A stretch of 64,000 bases of DNA from Roseomonas mucosa (GCA_945878375.1 CAMDWG010000005.1:124001-188000), one strand, 5' to 3'; counted from the stretch's first letter, positions 28,568 through 38,054 are shown. A program made the numbers and translations. Notes: a model not told the origin generated them from the sequence alone.

Positions 28568-30298
28568 ATGCACCACGGGCCCGATCCCATGCTGGCGACC
28601 TTGGTCGCCTGCATCCTGTCTGCCTTCCTGTTTGGCGCGCTGGCCCGTGCGGCGAAGCTGCCCGCGCTGATCGGCTACATCGCGGCCGGCATCCTGATCG
28701 GTCCCTATACGCCTGGCTTCGTGGCGGACCGGGCGGTGGTCAGTGCAATGGCGGAGCTTGGCGTGGCGCTGCTGTTGTTCGGCGTTGGGTTGCGTTTCCG
28801 CCCCGCCGACCTGCTGGCCGTCTGGCGCATCGCGGTGCCGGGCGCGGTGGCGCAGATCGCGCTGGCCACGGTGCTGGGCAGCGCGGTGGGCAGTGGGCTA
28901 CTCGGCCTGCCGTTCGGTATGGCGCTGGCCTTCGGGCTGGCGCTGGCGATCTCCTCCACCGCGGTGGCGACCCGTACGCTGGAGGACCGCGGCCGGCTGG
29001 GCAGCGAGGCGGGGCGCATCGCGCTGGGCTGGCTGGTGATGCAGGATTTGGTCGTTGTCTTCGCCCTGGTGATGCTGCCAGCCATCGCCGGCGGGCGAGA
29101 GGCGGAGGGCGACCTGCTGGCTGAGGTCGGCACCGCCGCCGTCTCGCTGCTGGCCTTCGGCACGTTGATGCTGGTCTTCGGCCGCCGGGCGCTGCCCTGG
29201 CTGCTGGTGCGCGTGGCGCGCAGCGGATCGCGGGAGATCTTCACGCTGGCGGTGATGGCGGTGGCGCTCGGCGTGGCCTTCGTCGCGTCCTCGCTGTTCG
29301 GTGTCTCCTTCGCGCTGGGCGCCTTCTTCGCCGGCGTGGTGCTGGGGGAGAGTGATGTGGGCCACCAGGCGGCGGCGGAAGCGACACCGCTGCAACGCAT
29401 CTTCGCCGCCATCTTCTTCGTTTCCATCGGCATGCTGGTGGACCCCGTGGCAGTGGCGGCGCAGCCGCTGGCCTCGGTGGCGGCGGTGGTGGCGGTGCTG
29501 ATCGCCGTGGCGGGCGGCACGCTGGTCCTGCTGCTGGCGCTGCGCGTGCCGCCGCGGGTCGCCACGACGGTTGCTGGCTCACTCGGCCAGATCGGCGAAT
29601 TCTCCTTCCTGCTGGTCGAGGTCGCGGTGCGCCAGGACCTGCTGCCGGAGGCCGTGCGCGGCCCCGTGCTGGTCGCCGCCATCGTCACCATCCTGCTGAC
29701 GCCGCTGACGCTTCGCGCGCTGGAAGCGCTGGCGCCGCGGCTCGACCGTTCCGCCCGGCTGGCCTGGTGGCGCGGCGCGCGGCGCCCCCGCCTCGCCCCG
29801 CCGCCGAGAGAGGCCTCGCTGGACGGCCATGCGGTCGTTGTCGGCACCGGCCGCGTCGGGTCCCTGGTGCTGCGGGCGCTGCAGGCGCATGGCATCCCGG
29901 CGGTGGCGGTGGAGGAGGATCGCGGCGCGGCCGAACGCCTGCTGGCCGCCGGCGTTCCGACGATCTGGGGCGATGCGACGCGGCCCGAGGTGCTGCACGC
30001 CGCCGGCACCGCGCGCGCGGGCCTGCTGGTGGTGGCGCTGCCCGGGGTGGTGGAAGCGCGCGCCGTGCTGGCGCAGGCCAGGCTGTCCAACCCCGCGATC
30101 CACACGATCATCCGCACCCATTCCGATGACGAGGCCGCGCTGCTGGAAGCCGATGAAGGCGTCGGCCTGGTGATGATGGGCGAACGGGAAGTCGCGCTGG
30201 GCATGGCAGGATATGCGCTGGAACGCCTGGGCGTCGCGCCGGAAGCGGCGCTGGCCACCGTCGGCGCGCTGCGTCACCAGCGATTGGACACGGCCTGA
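28568..30298 (+). CDS. CPA2 cation:proton antiporter with TrkA-N domain (KefB/YbaL type)
   Basis: 576 residues. The first 390 form the Na+/H+-exchanger-type membrane domain with about 12 helices, including LPALIGYIAAGILIGPYTPG, SSTAVATRTLEDRG and the GSLGQIGEFSFLL region. From about residue 420 a Rossmann RCK (TrkA-N) domain begins with AVVVGTGRVGSLVLRAL and the downstream WGDATRPEVL motif. Regulated K+/H+ or Na+/H+ exchange is expected. It diverges from the SDR gene and is not linked to a kefF/kefG-like ancillary gene. Confidence 0.9.
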   Translation: MHHGPDPMLATLVACILSAFLFGALARAAKLPALIGYIAAGILIGPYTPGFVADRAVVSAMAELGVALLLFGVGLRFRPADLLAVWRIAVPGAVAQIALATVLGSAVGSGLLGLPFGMALAFGLALAISSTAVATRTLEDRGRLGSEAGRIALGWLVMQDLVVVFALVMLPAIAGGREAEGDLLAEVGTAAVSLLAFGTLMLVFGRRALPWLLVRVARSGSREIFTLAVMAVALGVAFVASSLFGVSFALGAFFAGVVLGESDVGHQAAAEATPLQRIFAAIFFVSIGMLVDPVAVAAQPLASVAAVVAVLIAVAGGTLVLLLALRVPPRVATTVAGSLGQIGEFSFLLVEVAVRQDLLPEAVRGPVLVAAIVTILLTPLTLRALEALAPRLDRSARLAWWRGARRPRLAPPPREASLDGHAVVVGTGRVGSLVLRALQAHGIPAVAVEEDRGAAERLLAAGVPTIWGDATRPEVLHAAGTARAGLLVVALPGVVEARAVLAQARLSNPAIHTIIRTHSDDEAALLEADEGVGLVMMGEREVALGMAGYALERLGVAPEAALATVGALRHQRLDTA

Positions 30299-30335
30299 TA
30301 TTCGGCGGCGCTTCGGTCTGCCGGGCGCGGCGCGA

Positions 30336-30992
30336 TCAGAGCACGATGGCGTCGTCGGGGTTCAGCACGCGGACGACATAGGCATCCACCAGCGGCGCAT
30401 ATTCGTCCCACAGCGCACGTAGGCGCGGGATCGGCGCCGCATCGCCATCCACGCGCAGATCCACCAGCGCGAAATCATGCGCGCCATAGACCAGCAGGCT
30501 GGCGGAGCGGACATCGCCATGTTCGCCGCCCGCCGCTTACCCGGCCTCCAGCCCGCGCAGCAGCCGTTCCGCCAGCGGCAGGGACGGGTCGGCCGCGAAG
30601 GCCTCCGCCATCGCCAGCGGTACGGCGGCGGAGGAGAGGATGTTGCCGATGGCGACGACATCGCGCCCATGCGCCTCCCCCATCTCCCGCTTCACATGGG
30701 CGCCGTGAGAATGCGCGGTGCGCCCCGCCGCGTCGATCACGGCGAGCTGGCGCCAGGCATGGTCGGGCGTGGAGGCGATGAGCGCCGCGACCGTCTCCGC
30801 CGCCGTGCAGCCGGAGCGCAGCAGCGCAAGGCCCCGCGGGCCTAGGCGCGGATCCGTGCGGTGCTGCGTCAGCACCGCGCCGACGCCTGGCGCCACGGCG
30901 TGCACGCGCGCCCCGACCGCGAGGGAGGAGGTGGTGGCCGCCGCGCCCAACGCGCCCGTGCGCGCGCAGCGGCCGATCAGGGAGAAGGTCAT
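30336..30992 (-). pseudogene. DUF1028 family gene interrupted by one in-frame TAA
   Basis: The first 151 codons (30992 to 30540) encode an Ntn-hydrolase-like DUF1028 protein: MTFSLIGRCARTGALG, AVAPGVGAVLTQHRTDPR, and IGNILSSAAVPLAMAEAF. A TAA at 30539-30537 stops it, but the same frame continues for another 66 codons with the conserved C-terminus (GGEHGDVRSASLLVYG, then DFALVDLRVD and LWDEYAPLVDAY) to a TGA at 30338-30336. One GAA or GAG to TAA change explains it (family text usually EAG-E-AAGGEHG). The product would be a truncated protein unless the stop is read through. ATG 30992 overlaps the upstream stop (ATGA). Confidence 0.85.
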
Positions 30993-31528
30993 CGCCGCCC
31001 CGCCAGGTGGTCCCAATAGGTGAAGGTGAAATCCTGCTGCGCGCGCGCCTGCAGGTGGCAGCCGAAGCAGGAGGCGAGCGGGATGTCGCGCCGCCGCCCG
31101 GCGCCGTCGAAGGCGGCGTATTCCCATTCGCCGTTGCGCTGCTGCGGCCCGTAGTCCGCGCCCCAGCCCGCTTCCTTCCGCTGCGCGGCAATGGCGATCC
31201 AGCCGGGTTCGGGGATGAAGCGACCATCGGCGTCGCGCAGCGGGTTGCCCTGCGGGTCCAGCCGCGCGCGGGTGTCGGCCATGATCAGCAGCGTGCCGTG
31301 CGGCGCGGCCGTGCCGTGGCGGCTGGCCGCATAGGCTTCCGGATTCACGTAGATGTGGCGGATGATCCTGCGGTCCGGCTTGTCGATCGTGGCGTAGCGG
31401 ATGAAGCGGTCCTGCCAGTCCGGCGGCAGCGCTATGTTGTGGGGGCCGGGCGTATAGGCGGGGTGCGGCTGCGCCACGGCGCCGAGCGCCATCAGCATCA
31501 TCGCCGCCGCGCCCAGGATCCACCGCAT
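30989..31528 (-). CDS. cytochrome P460 family protein
   Basis: 179 residues with a signal peptide (MRWILGAAAMMLMALGAVA, cut before QPHPAY), so a periplasmic haem protein. The C-terminal haem motif is CFGCH near residue 154, and the region FIRYATIDKPDRRIIRHIYVNPEA with a GTLLIMADTRARL segment matches P460-type domains. Family members oxidise hydroxylamine or bind NO or act as redox partners; the substrate here is unknown. It is coupled (ATGA) to the DUF1028 gene downstream. Confidence 0.75.
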   Translation of the reverse strand: MRWILGAAAMMLMALGAVAQPHPAYTPGPHNIALPPDWQDRFIRYATIDKPDRRIIRHIYVNPEAYAASRHGTAAPHGTLLIMADTRARLDPQGNPLRDADGRFIPEPGWIAIAAQRKEAGWGADYGPQQRNGEWEYAAFDGAGRRRDIPLASCFGCHLQARAQQDFTFTYWDHLAGRR

Positions 31529-31656
31529 CGAAGCGCCCCCTTGTCTCGCCGCCTTGGGTTGGAGCGCCTAACCATACGGCATCCAGCCCTGGGCGGCGCC
31601 GCGGCTTTGCCGCGGCAACGCAGTGCAGCCTTGGAGAATCAGCGCCAGGGCCGGGG

Positions 31657-31705
31657 TCCCCGCAAAGTCGCGTCGTGCCGAAGGCGCGACGCGGTTTTGT
31701 GGGGA
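31657..31705. repeat. REP-like inverted repeat after the GST gene
   Basis: Outer arms TCCCCGCAAA and TTTGTGGGGA and inner arms CGCGTCG and CGACGCG (31657-31675 and 31687-31705) form a long hairpin around a CGAAGG-type loop. It starts just past the GST stop on the leftward strand. Nearby, GCCGCGGC/GCCGCGGC (about 31597-31617) forms another hairpin. This 181-base gap upstream of the P460 gene holds only such repeats. Confidence 0.55.
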
Positions 31706-31709
31706 GTTC

Positions 31710-32396
31710 CTAGTCGAAGGCCGGTACCCGGCGCGCCAGGCCGCCATGGAGGTCCAGCATGCGCTGGCGCCAGGCCTCGATCGGATCGTCCTGTTCCAGC
31801 AGGCGGAACGGGCTGCAGCAGCGGGCCCATTGGAAGCAGCCGAAGACGATCGAATCCGCATGCAGCGGCGCGGCCCCGCCCAGGAAGGGCTGGCTGCGGA
31901 GCGTCATCCGCACCGCGTGCAGCGACTGGCGGAAGCCCTTCACCGCGCTGTCGCGATCCGCCTGTACCTGTTCCAGCGTCATGCCGAAGCGCGCTTCCCG
32001 GCTGGTGCGGAAATAGGCGATGTCGTCGGGGTCGAGCACCGCCACCACATCCGCCACGATCAGCTTCGCGATGCCCGGGATGACCACCGCATCTGCCCAA
32101 TTGTTCACGAAGCGCGCCAGCGCATGGCCCCCCGCGCCACCGAACAGGCTCGGCCGGTCGGGGAATTGCGCCTCCAGGTATTCGGCGATGGTCCAGGAGT
32201 CGGTCACGGCGGTGTCGCCATGGACCAGCACGGGCACCTTCTCCGCCCCATGTGCCGTCAGCGCGTCCTTCTGCGTGAAGCGCCAGGGGATGGTGCGGGC
32301 TTCCAGCCCTTTGGCGGCCAGCGCCATCCGGATGCGCCAGCAGAAGGGGCTGAACACCCGCGCGGGATCCGCGCCCGCCAGTTCGTAAAGCTCCAT
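31710..32396 (-). CDS. glutathione S-transferase family protein
   Basis: 228 residues. The N-terminal thioredoxin-like domain has [12 protein letters not shown] (possible catalytic Cys/Ser), [15 protein letters not shown] with the cis-Pro, and [10 protein letters not shown]; a helical C-terminal domain follows. The frame is open to 32507, but ATG 32396 starts at [10 protein letters not shown], which suits the fold. Role unknown; detoxification or C-S bond chemistry is typical of the family. No operon partners; glpK diverges upstream. Confidence 0.85.
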   Translation of the reverse strand: MELYELAGADPARVFSPFCWRIRMALAAKGLEARTIPWRFTQKDALTAHGAEKVPVLVHGDTAVTDSWTIAEYLEAQFPDRPSLFGGAGGHALARFVNNWADAVVIPGIAKLIVADVVAVLDPDDIAYFRTSREARFGMTLEQVQADRDSAVKGFRQSLHAVRMTLRSQPFLGGAAPLHADSIVFGCFQWARCCSPFRLLEQDDPIEAWRQRMLDLHGGLARRVPAFD

Positions 32397-32472
32397 CCCG
32401 CCCGCTCCTTGCCCTGGCGCCCACCGCGCGCAGCCGATATCAGCATGGTCCAGGCTGTGGGAGGAAATGTCC

Positions 32473-33963
32473 ATGAAGGATGCCCTGCTGGCCCTCGACC
32501 AGGGCACGACCTCGACCCGCGCGATCCTGCACGATGCGGCCCTGGTGCCGCGCGCGACGGCGCAGGTGCCGCTGGAACAGCACTACCCGTCCCCAGGCTG
32601 GGTGGAACATGAGCCGGAGGAGATCTGGCAGGCGACGCTCGGGGTCCTGAAGCGCGCCCTGGCCGAAGGCGAGACGGAAGCGGCTGCCGTCGCCGGGATC
32701 GGCATCACCAACCAGCGGGAGACGACGCTGCTGTGGGACCGCGCCACCGGCCGCGCCCTGCACCGCGCCATCGTCTGGCAGGACCGGCGCACGGCGGCGG
32801 CTTGCGCGCGGCTGGTCGCGGATGGCGCGGCGGCGATGGTCACCGCGCGCACCGGGCTGCTCTGCGATCCCTATTTCTCCGCGACCAAGCTGGCCTGGCT
32901 GCTGGACAATATCCCGGGCGCGCGCGCGGCGGCGGAACGCGGCGATCTGGCCTTCGGCACGGTGGACAGCTTCCTGCTGTGGCGCCTGACCGGCGGGCGC
33001 GTGCATGCGACGGATGCGACCAATGCCTGCCGCACCATGCTGTATGACATCCATCGTGGCGACTGGGACGACGAGCTGCTGACGCTGTTCCGCATTCCGC
33101 GCGCCGTGCTGCCCACCATCCGCGATTGCGCGGCTGAATTCGGCACGACCGATCCGGCTTTGCTGGGTGCGGCGGTGCCGATCCGCGGCATCGCGGGTGA
33201 CCAGCACGCCGCGATGCTCGGCCAGGCCTGCTTCGCGCCGGGGATGGTGAAGTCCACCTATGGCACCGGCTGCTTCGCGCTGCTGAACACGGGCGATGCG
33301 CCGGTCGTCTCGCGCAACCGGCTGCTGACCACGCTGGCCTGGCAGCTGGGCGGCCAGCGCGCTTACGCGCTGGAAGGCGCGATCTTCGTGGCCGGCGCGG
33401 CGGTGCAATGGCTGCGCGACGGCTTGCGCCTGTTCGGCGATGCCGCCGCGAGCGGCACGCTGGCCCAGCAGGCGGACCCGGCGCAGGAGGTGGTCTTCGT
33501 CCCCGCCTTCGTGGGCCTCGGCGCGCCCTATTGGGATGCGGAGGCGCGCGGCGCGATCCTCGGTCTCACGCGCGGTACCGGCCCGGCCGAGATCGCGCGG
33601 GCGGCGCTGGAAGCCGTCGCCTTCCAGACCCGCGACCTGATCGAGGCGATGGAAGCCGATTGGGGCGCGGCGGGTGGTGGTCGCGTGCTGCGCGTGGATG
33701 GCGGCATGGCCGCGTCCGACTGGACCATGCAGTTCCTGTCCGACCTGCTCGGCGCGCCCGTGGACCGGCCGGAGGTGCGGGAGACGACGGCGCTCGGCGC
33801 GGCCTATCTGGCCGGTCTGCAGGCGGGGCTGCTGCCGCCGCCGGGGCCTTCCGTCGCGCATTGGCGGATGGAACGGCGCTTCACGCCGCGCATGGCGCGT
33901 GAGGAGGCGGATCGGCGCTACGCTGTCTGGAAGGATGCGGTGAAGCGGGTGCTGACGACATGA
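32473..33963 (+). CDS. glpK: glycerol kinase
   Basis: FGGY-family kinase that phosphorylates glycerol, 496 residues. [13 protein letters not shown] at the N-terminus, [33 protein letters not shown] and [13 protein letters not shown] are the expected GlpK blocks, with [19 protein letters not shown] as the ATP-binding segment. I chose ATG 32473 over 32467 because the GGGAGG ribosome site (32459-32464) sits eight bases before it, but only two before 32467. No glpD or glpF nearby; it is coupled to the next gene by ATGA. Confidence 0.9.
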   Translation: MKDALLALDQGTTSTRAILHDAALVPRATAQVPLEQHYPSPGWVEHEPEEIWQATLGVLKRALAEGETEAAAVAGIGITNQRETTLLWDRATGRALHRAIVWQDRRTAAACARLVADGAAAMVTARTGLLCDPYFSATKLAWLLDNIPGARAAAERGDLAFGTVDSFLLWRLTGGRVHATDATNACRTMLYDIHRGDWDDELLTLFRIPRAVLPTIRDCAAEFGTTDPALLGAAVPIRGIAGDQHAAMLGQACFAPGMVKSTYGTGCFALLNTGDAPVVSRNRLLTTLAWQLGGQRAYALEGAIFVAGAAVQWLRDGLRLFGDAAASGTLAQQADPAQEVVFVPAFVGLGAPYWDAEARGAILGLTRGTGPAEIARAALEAVAFQTRDLIEAMEADWGAAGGGRVLRVDGGMAASDWTMQFLSDLLGAPVDRPEVRETTALGAAYLAGLQAGLLPPPGPSVAHWRMERRFTPRMAREEADRRYAVWKDAVKRVLTT

Positions 33964-35129
33964 CACACATCTACGCCACGCTCGGCGTCGAGACGGTGAT
34001 CAACGCCGCCGGCACCAACACCCGCCTGTCGGGCGGGATGATGCACCCCGAGGTGACGGCCGCCATGGCGGACGCTGCGACGGCCTGTGTCGAGATGCCC
34101 ACGCTGCAGGCCGCCGCCGCACGCGCCATCGCGGCGGCCACGGGGGCGGAGGCCGGGATCGTGACCAGCGGTGCCTCCGCCGCGCTGCTGCTCGGCGCGG
34201 CGGCCTGCATGGCGCGGCTTGATGTGGCGGCGATGGATGCGCTGCCGGAGGCGTCGGCACGCAACGAATTCGTCATGGCCCGCAGCCAGCGCAACATGTA
34301 CGACCGCGCGATCCGCGTGGCCGGCGGGCGCATCGTGGAGGTCGGCATCCCCGACCGGTTCTCCGGCGCCGGTATCCGCGATGCCTCCGCCGCCGAGATC
34401 GCCGCCGCCATCGGCCCGCGCACGGCGGGCGTGCTGTGGGTGGCGCAGCCCTGGTCGGAGCCGACGCTGCCCGATGTGGTGCGCGTCGCGCAGCAGGCCG
34501 GCGTGCCGGTGCTGGTGGATGCCGCCGCGCAGCTGCCACCGGCGTCCAACCTGCGGCGCTTCATCGAGGAGGGGGCGGATCTCGTCTGCTTCTCCGGCGG
34601 CAAGGCGATTGGCGGGCCGCAATCCAGCGGGATCCTGGCGGGTCGTCGCGCGCTGGTGGCCTCGGCCCTGATGCAGATGCTCGACCTGGATCTTCCGGAT
34701 GCGCAATTCCGCCTGCCGCCGGATTTCGCGGTGAACGACGCGCCGCCGCACCTGCCGCATCACGGCATCGGCCGGTCCTGCAAGACGGGGAAGGAGGAGA
34801 TCGTCGGGCTGATCGTCGCGCTGCGCCGCTTCGTCGCGGAAGGCGACGCGCCCCGCCAGGCGCGGCTGCGCGCCAGGCTGGATGCGGTGCGCGCAGCGAT
34901 GGGCGATGCGCCGGCCGAGATCACCGATGGTGCCGTGCCGCTGCTGCTGCTGCGCTGCGCCGATGCGGCGGCGGCGCGGGCGGCGGAAGCGCGGCTGCGC
35001 GCCCATCGCCCGGCCATCCATGTGAACCAGGGCCGCCTGCGAGAGGGTGTGCTGGTGGTGAACCCGCTGGCGCTGGCGGACCGCGATACGGCAATCCTGG
35101 GCGCGGCGCTGGGGGCAGTGATCGCATAG
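33960..35129 (+). CDS. SelA-like PLP-dependent enzyme (D-glucosaminate-6-P ammonia-lyase-like)
   Basis: 389 residues, fold-type I, related to L-seryl-tRNA(Sec) selenium transferase and to DgaE-type ammonia-lyases. [18 protein letters not shown] at the N-terminus, [26 protein letters not shown] and the PLP-lysine region [17 protein letters not shown] (Lys near residue 218) are recognisable. A true SelA is unlikely: no selB or selenocysteine tRNA is seen nearby. ATG 33960 overlaps glpK by four bases, so the kinase and this enzyme are made together and could act in sequence on a phosphorylated compound. Confidence 0.8.
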   Translation: MTHIYATLGVETVINAAGTNTRLSGGMMHPEVTAAMADAATACVEMPTLQAAAARAIAAATGAEAGIVTSGASAALLLGAAACMARLDVAAMDALPEASARNEFVMARSQRNMYDRAIRVAGGRIVEVGIPDRFSGAGIRDASAAEIAAAIGPRTAGVLWVAQPWSEPTLPDVVRVAQQAGVPVLVDAAAQLPPASNLRRFIEEGADLVCFSGGKAIGGPQSSGILAGRRALVASALMQMLDLDLPDAQFRLPPDFAVNDAPPHLPHHGIGRSCKTGKEEIVGLIVALRRFVAEGDAPRQARLRARLDAVRAAMGDAPAEITDGAVPLLLLRCADAAAARAAEARLRAHRPAIHVNQGRLREGVLVVNPLALADRDTAILGAALGAVIA

Positions 35130-35131
35130 GG

Positions 35132-35165
35132 TCAGGCCGGGACGGTGAGGTCCGTCCCGGCCTGA
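35132..35165. terminator. bidirectional terminator hairpin
   Basis: A perfect 14-bp stem TCAGGCCGGGACGG (35132-35145) with CCGTCCCGGCCTGA (35152-35165) and a TGAGGT loop lies between the convergent SelA-like and SMP-30 genes. It is the longest clean stem in this part of the window, without a T-run. Confidence 0.65.
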
Positions 35166-35170
35166 TCGCC

Positions 35171-36112
35171 TTAGCCGCCGGCCACGCCTTGCGTGTTGAC
35201 GTAGAGCGAATACAGCGAATGCGCCGCCGTCATGAACAGGCGGTTCCGGTAGCGGCCGCCGAAGCAGACATTGGCGCAGCGTTCCGGCAGGTCGATGAAG
35301 CCGATCGGCGCGCCGGCGGCGTTGAACACCTTCACGCCATCCATCCCCGGCCCGCCCATGCCCCAGCCGCACCAGAGATTGCCATCCACATCTACGCGGA
35401 ATCCGTCCGGCGTCTCGCCGGGCTCGCCGCGGATATGGACGCGGCGCTTCGACAGCGTCGCGCCCGCGACATCATAGGCCAGGATATTCCGCGGCTCGCT
35501 GCGACTTTCGACGACGTAGAGGATGCTCTCATCGGGGCTGAACGCCAGGCCATTGGGGTGGTCCACATCGTCGGCTACCAGCGTGATGGCGCCGGTCTGG
35601 CCGTCCACGCGATAGACGTTGGTGTGCGGCAGTTCGGCCGGATGCTTCTCCCCTTCGTAGAAGCCGCCGATGCCGAAGGGGGGGTCGGTGAACCAGATGC
35701 TGCCATCGGATTTCACCACCACGTCGTTCGGGCTGTTCAGCCGCTTGCCCTGGTAGCTGTCGGCGATGACGGTGATAGCGCCATCGTATTCGTAGCGGAT
35801 CACGCGCCGCCCGCCATGTTCGCAGGCGATGATGCGCCCCTGCCGGTCGCGGGTGTGGCCGTTCGCGTTGCCCGACGGCTTGCGGAAGATCGAGACCTGT
35901 CCCGTCTCCTCTTCCCACCGCAGGACGCGGTTGTTGGGGATGTCGGACCACAGCAGGCAGCGCATCTCGCCGAGCCAGACCGGCCCCTCGCCCCAGCGCG
36001 ATCCGGTCCAGAGCCGCTCCACGGAGCTCAGCGGCAGGTGCAGACGCTTGAAGGCCGGGTCCAGCGCCCGGATTGCGGGGTCCGGGTAGCGCATGCTCTC
36101 GGTCCAGGTCAT
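35171..36112 (-). CDS. SMP-30/gluconolactonase family lactonase
   Basis: 313 residues, six-bladed beta-propeller. Divalent-metal ligands are placed as in SMP-30: the Glu in RWGEGPVW, the Asn in LNSPNDVVV and the Asn/Asp in DHPNGLAFSPDE. It hydrolyses sugar lactones to acids in known members. Its start ATG 36112 has GGAGGA ten bases upstream; the in-frame ATG at 36130 lacks a ribosome site. It diverges from the TetR gene (57-75 bases) and is probably part of the catabolic cluster that follows. Confidence 0.85.
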   Translation of the reverse strand: MTWTESMRYPDPAIRALDPAFKRLHLPLSSVERLWTGSRWGEGPVWLGEMRCLLWSDIPNNRVLRWEEETGQVSIFRKPSGNANGHTRDRQGRIIACEHGGRRVIRYEYDGAITVIADSYQGKRLNSPNDVVVKSDGSIWFTDPPFGIGGFYEGEKHPAELPHTNVYRVDGQTGAITLVADDVDHPNGLAFSPDESILYVVESRSEPRNILAYDVAGATLSKRRVHIRGEPGETPDGFRVDVDGNLWCGWGMGGPGMDGVKVFNAAGAPIGFIDLPERCANVCFGGRYRNRLFMTAAHSLYSLYVNTQGVAGG

Positions 36113-36186
36113 GCGGATCGTTTCCTCCATCTTGGCGCAACCGGGTTGCTGGCGTCATGCTGCCCCGAAGCGGAGGAGAGGGGAAC

Positions 36187-36843
36187 ATGGACCACGCCAC
36201 GGCCCGCACCGCGAAGGGGACGGCGGCGCTTTCCGCCCGCGCCGCCGCCACGCGCCAGCGCATCCTGGATGCCGCGCTGGTCGAATTCGCCGCGAACGGC
36301 CTGGCCGGCGCGCGGGTGGATGAGATCGCGGCCCGGGCGGGTGCCAATAAGCGTATGCTCTACGCCCATTTCGGCTCCAAGGAGGAGCTGTGGCTGGTGG
36401 TGCTGGAACGCGCCTATGCCGCCAAGCGCGCCGAGGAACGCGCGGTGGAGGTGGAAGGCCTTCCGCCCATGCAGGCCATGGTGCGTCTGGTCGCCTTCAA
36501 CCTGCGCTACACCGCGCGGCATCCGGAATTCGTGGCGCTGCTGAACCAGGAAAATCTGCACCGCGCCGCCTATCTGCGCCGGTCGGAGGATGTGCCCGCG
36601 CTCTATTCCCCGCTGCTGGATGCGCTGCGCGGCGTGCTGGCGCGCGGTGCGGCCGCGGGCGTCTTCCGCGCAGCCGTGGATCCCATGCAGCTCTACATCA
36701 CGATCATCGCGCTCGGGCATTTCTACGTCGCGAACCGGCACACGCTGTCCACGATCTTCGACGCGCCGCTCGACACCGAAGGCGCCATCGCGGCGCGGGA
36801 GGCGCATATCGCGGAGGTCGTGCTGGGTTACCTGCGACCGTGA
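36187..36843 (+). CDS. TetR/AcrR family regulator
   Basis: 218 residues. HTH at about residues 25-65 (RILDAALVEFAANGLAGARVDEIAARAGANKRMLYAHFGSKEEL, cited in pieces: VDEIAARAGANKRMLYAHFG), then a helical ligand-binding domain with LRYTARHPEFVALL. ATG 36187 follows GAGGAGAGGGGAAC. The start of the next operon lies directly after its stop, and a TetR-type palindrome is there; the divergent SMP-30 gap also contains GCAACC-G-GGTTGC (36137-36149). It likely represses the cluster until a pathway intermediate binds. Confidence 0.9.
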   Translation: MDHATARTAKGTAALSARAAATRQRILDAALVEFAANGLAGARVDEIAARAGANKRMLYAHFGSKEELWLVVLERAYAAKRAEERAVEVEGLPPMQAMVRLVAFNLRYTARHPEFVALLNQENLHRAAYLRRSEDVPALYSPLLDALRGVLARGAAAGVFRAAVDPMQLYITIIALGHFYVANRHTLSTIFDAPLDTEGAIAAREAHIAEVVLGYLRP

Positions 36844-36844
36844 C

Positions 36845-36873
36845 TTGACGCTGTTCCCTGCCTAGGTAACTGT
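36845..36873 (+). promoter_or_regulatory. promoter of the Gfo/Idh-DUF993 operon
   Basis: TTGACG at 36845-36850 starts two bases after the TetR stop; TAACTG (36867-36872, spacer 16) or AACTGT (36868-36873, spacer 17) is the -10. Predicted start about 36880, leader about 20 bases with GGGAAGAACGTC before the ATG. Confidence 0.55.
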
Positions 36874-36881
36874 TCGGTTAC
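36866..36881. promoter_or_regulatory. palindromic operator for the TetR-family regulator
   Basis: Half-sites GTAAC (36866-36870) and GTTAC (36877-36881) flank TGTTCG, a form common for TetR/AcrR operators. It covers the -10 region of the promoter at 36845-36873, so binding would block RNA polymerase. Its position between the regulator and the operon is what suggests the pairing. Confidence 0.55.
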
Positions 36882-36899
36882 TAGATAGGGAAGAACGTC

Positions 36900-38054
36900 A
36901 TGGCGGAACGCCGCATCGGCCTCATCATGAACGGCGTCACGGGCCGGATGGGGATGAACCAGCATCTGATCCGCTCGATCGCGGCCATCCGCAAGGATGG
37001 CGGCGTGCCCCTGGCCAATGGCGAGCGCGTGATGCCCGACCCTATCCTGGTCGGCCGCAACCGCGACAAGCTGGAAGCGCTGGCCAAGGCGCATGGCATC
37101 GCCCGCGTCTCGACCGATCTCGACGCCTGCCTCGCCGATCCGAAGGATGAGGTGTTCTTCGATGCGGCCACGACGCAGATGCGCGCATCGTTGCTGCGGA
37201 AGGCGATCGCGGCGGGCAAGCACATCTATTGCGAGAAGCCGACGGCCGACAACCTGGCCGATGCGATGGAAGTCGCCCGGCTGGCGAAGCAGGCGGGCAT
37301 CAAGGCGGGCGTGGTGCAGGACAAGCTGTTCCTGCCCGGGCTTCGCAAGCTGCGGATGGTGATCGACAGCGGCTTCTTCGGCCGCATCTGCTCGGTGAAG
37401 GGCGAATTCGGCTACTGGGTCTTCGAAGGCGACCTGCAGCCCACCCAGCGCCCATCCTGGAACTACAAGAAGGCCGAGGGCGGCGGCATGATCCTCGATA
37501 TGCTCTGCCATTGGCGCTACGTGCTCGACAACCTGTTCGGCAATGTCGAAAGCGTGTCCTGCCTCGGCGCCACGCATGTCCCGACCCGCTACGACGAACA
37601 GGGCAGGGCCTATGCCGCCGACACGGATGATGCGGCCTATGCGACCTTCCAGCTGCAAGGCGGCGTGATCGCGCATATCAATTCCAGCTGGGTCACGCGC
37701 GTGCGCCGCGATGATCTGGTGACCTTCCAGGTCGATGGCACGCATGGATCCGCCGTCGCGGGACTGCAGAAATGCTGGACGCAGAGCCGCGTGAACACGC
37801 CGAAGCCGGTGTGGAACCCCGACATCGCGCAGCCGATCGATTTCTACGAAGGCTGGCAGGAAGTGCCCGACACCCAGCCCTATCCGAACGGTTTCCGGGT
37901 GCAGTGGGAGATGTTCTTCCGCCACCTCGCCGGAGAGACGGCGACCTATCCCTGGGACCTGTTGGCGGGTGCGAAGGGCGTACAGTTGGCGGAAGCCGGG
38001 CTGCGATCCTGGGCCGAGCGCCGCTGGATCGACCTGCCGAAGCTGGAGGTGTGA
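36900..38054 (+). CDS. Gfo/Idh/MocA family oxidoreductase
   Basis: 384 residues, NAD(P)-dependent sugar or polyol dehydrogenase. N-terminal Rossmann-type segment with GLIMNGVTGRMGMNQ, the CEKPTADNL motif (catalytic Lys in EKP, near residue 120) and the Asp/His region LDMLCHWRYVLDNLFG. The sequence is longer than average Gfo/Idh proteins and its first motif differs (G-x-x-G-x-M-G). First gene of an operon with DUF993 and a TIM-barrel isomerase; the role is probably oxidation of an unusual sugar or cyclitol. Confidence 0.85.
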   Translation: MAERRIGLIMNGVTGRMGMNQHLIRSIAAIRKDGGVPLANGERVMPDPILVGRNRDKLEALAKAHGIARVSTDLDACLADPKDEVFFDAATTQMRASLLRKAIAAGKHIYCEKPTADNLADAMEVARLAKQAGIKAGVVQDKLFLPGLRKLRMVIDSGFFGRICSVKGEFGYWVFEGDLQPTQRPSWNYKKAEGGGMILDMLCHWRYVLDNLFGNVESVSCLGATHVPTRYDEQGRAYAADTDDAAYATFQLQGGVIAHINSSWVTRVRRDDLVTFQVDGTHGSAVAGLQKCWTQSRVNTPKPVWNPDIAQPIDFYEGWQEVPDTQPYPNGFRVQWEMFFRHLAGETATYPWDLLAGAKGVQLAEAGLRSWAERRWIDLPKLEV

